Source of the DNA: an uncultured Bacteroidales bacterium
GTDB lineage: Bacteria > Bacteroidota > Bacteroidia > Bacteroidales > P3
DNA: 16,269 bases
Reading direction: 5' to 3'
NCBI GenBank assembly: GCA_937906975.1
Contig: CALCUN010000166.1
Coordinates: 1-16,269 of the forward strand
In this document: piece after piece, positions 14,922 through 16,269 of the stretch
Numbering within the stretch: the first letter of the stretch is position 1
Layout of the letters: the number at the start of each line of letters is the position of its first letter
Translations under genes and position numbers: made by a program
Notes under the pieces: model-generated
Told to the model about the DNA's origin: nothing
Database searches by the model: none
The model's input: only the letters and a program-made list of their open reading frames with translations

Positions 14922-16269
14922 TTATAAGTTTTCTTTATGGTATTGGTAAATCTTTTCATACAAATGTATTCTGTCTTTTCCTCTTACGTTGTGTTCGTGA
15001 TCAGGATAAATAAAGTAATCTACTTGTTTTCCTGCTTTGATACATTTGTTTATAAATTCAAGAGAATGTTGCATTACTACGGTTGGGTCTTGTGCTCCGT
15101 GTATTACAAGAAGTTTTCCTTCTAATTGATCAGCGTAATTTAACAACGAAGATTTTTCATATCCTTCTTTGTTATCCTCAGGTGAAGACATATATCTTTC
15201 TCCGTACATAACCTCGTACCATTTCCAATCAATAACAGGACCACCTGCGGTTGCAGTTTTGAATACTCCAGGATTCTTCAATTTTAATGAAATAGTCATA
15301 AATCCACCGTAAGACCAACCATCAACACCTATGCGTTCTGCATCTACGTATGGAAGAGATTTCAAATAATTTACGCCGTCCATTTGGTCGCTTACTTCAA
15401 TGCTTCCACAATTTCTCCAAATTGCACTTTCAAATTCAAAGCCTCTGTTTGCTGAACCTCTACTATCTACTGTCCAAACAATATATCCTTGTTGTGCAAG
15501 GAACAAAAAGAAATTGTTTGCACCTGAAAGCCAACTTTCTGTAATAAGTTGTGCGTGTGGACCACCATAAACATAAACTATTACAGGGTATTTTTTGTTC
15601 GCATCAAAGTTTAGAGGTTTTATCATACGAGCATATAAATCTGTACCGTCTTTTGCTTTGATTGTAAACACGTCTATTTCAGGTTTATCTAAGTCTGCCC
15701 AAGGGTTTTCTGATTTAAAGATTTCTTTTACTTGTTTTGCTTTATTGTCATACAAAGCAACTCTTCTTGGTTCTACAGAACTTGTGTATGTATCTAAGAA
15801 AAGTGTTCCATCTGTATTGAAAACAACGTGGTGAGTTCCCTTTTCAGGAGTACAACGACGTATTTGTTTTGTTTTAAAGTTGTAAGCGTATAAATTTTGT
15901 TCCAATGGGGAATCTTTAGTTGCATAGAAGTAAAATTCTGTTGCTTTTTTGTTAAATCCTTCTATTGAGTTAATCATCCAATCCCCTGATGTAAGTTGAG
16001 AAATCAATGTTCCGTCAATGTTATATAAGTAAGCGTGATTAAATCCATCAGCTTCGCTTAAATAAATGAATTGTTGGCTATTGTTAGGTAAAAAGAAAAT
16101 TGGAGATTCTGGTTCAACGTATTTTTCATTGCTTTGAGAGAATAATGTTTTTGCCACATTTCCATTTACTACATCATAGGCTATCAATTCTACATTGTTT
16201 TGTTTACGATTTAGTTTTTGGATATAAAGCATTGTTCCTTCTGGATTCCAAGTCAAGTTAGTAAGATAT
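14922..16269 (-). CDS. S9 prolyl oligopeptidase / DPP-IV-like peptidase, C-terminal 449 residues (5' end outside window)
   Basis: The frame stays open to the window edge (YLTNLTWNPEG precedes any ATG), so the N-terminus is missing. The visible part begins in the beta-propeller of the DPP-IV family, with blades such as FIYLSEADGFNHAYLYN and EFYFYATKDSPLEQNLY. The alpha/beta-hydrolase domain follows, with VYVYGGPHAQ as the oxyanion-hole region. Numbering from the TTG at 16256, the catalytic residues are Ser315 in GWSYGGFM, Asp390 in HGAQDPTV and His422 in PDHEHNVRG. Such enzymes cleave Xaa-Pro or related dipeptides and in Bacteroidota are usually periplasmic; a signal peptide would be outside the window. 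It is the first visible gene of the five-gene minus-strand run. It ends three bases before the ribE ATG. Confidence 0.92.
   Translation of the reverse strand, partial: YLTNLTWNPEGTMLYIQKLNRKQNNVELIAYDVVNGNVAKTLFSQSNEKYVEPESPIFFLPNNSQQFIYLSEADGFNHAYLYNIDGTLISQLTSGDWMINSIEGFNKKATEFYFYATKDSPLEQNLYAYNFKTKQIRRCTPEKGTHHVVFNTDGTLFLDTYTSSVEPRRVALYDNKAKQVKEIFKSENPWADLDKPEIDVFTIKAKDGTDLYARMIKPLNFDANKKYPVIVYVYGGPHAQLITESWLSGANNFFLFLAQQGYIVWTVDSRGSANRGFEFESAIWRNCGSIEVSDQMDGVNYLKSLPYVDAERIGVDGWSYGGFMTISLKLKNPGVFKTATAGGPVIDWKWYEVMYGERYMSSPEDNKEGYEKSSLLNYADQLEGKLLVIHGAQDPTVVMQHSLEFINKCIKAGKQVDYFIYPDHEHNVRGKDRIHLYEKIYQYHKENL

Overview
The window reads as a chromosomal stretch from a Bacteroidales-like bacterium (phylum Bacteroidota). 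The evidence is promoters of the TTTG-N19/20-TAnnTTTG type (best copies at 1530-1560, 3677-3708 on the minus strand, and 10699-10729), weak or absent Shine-Dalgarno sequences, and gene families typical of the phylum: a BatA-type double-anchor protein, a DUF3078-like protein, a signal peptidase I with an N-terminal membrane extension and a long insert, a lipoprotein with an L-A-S-C lipobox, and an S9 DPP-IV-like peptidase. Most of the window is AT-rich, roughly one third GC by eye. The first ~700 bases are near half GC and look Prevotella- or Bacteroides-like, so the left end may be an acquired segment or an assembly join. No rRNA, tRNA, CRISPR array or intact mobile element was seen.

Left end (1-1530): a truncated outer-membrane beta-barrel gene (minus strand, starting at 393), its long leader with a (GT)12 microsatellite, then about 800 bases without a convincing gene but with a short 21-bp degenerate repeat, a weak inverted repeat and a strong bidirectional terminator. 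Accessory patch (1530-2378): an unrecognised lipoprotein gene with a consensus promoter and a palindromic putative operator, followed by the internally deleted remnant of an AAA+ ATPase gene on the other strand.

Housekeeping core (2379-10114): a minus-strand pair pepE-tsaC (dipeptidase E and the t6A-forming threonylcarbamoyl-AMP synthase) is divergent from a plus-strand pair, a BatA-domain VWA-like membrane protein and a DUF3078 exported protein. The latter converges, with abutting stop codons inside one hairpin, on an S41 PDZ-protease. Divergent from that protease is lepB, which ends at a perfect 15-bp terminator.

Second accessory patch (10115-11216): AT-rich non-coding DNA with hairpins and short T-rich repeats, then a solitary 120-residue protein with an N-terminal helix and only two nearly identical WD40 blades, flanked by terminators. 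This is the most unusual protein in the window.

Right end (11217-16269): a tight minus-strand run with 3 to 16 bases between genes: S9 peptidase (5' end outside the window), riboflavin synthase ribE, GTPase hflX, an MscS channel and an LPG-synthase-type multi-pass membrane protein. These are unrelated housekeeping and envelope functions that are probably co-transcribed. Nothing here amounts to a clearly new multi-gene system. The two-blade WD40 module, the GT microsatellite and the hairpin shared by two stop codons deserve the closest look.
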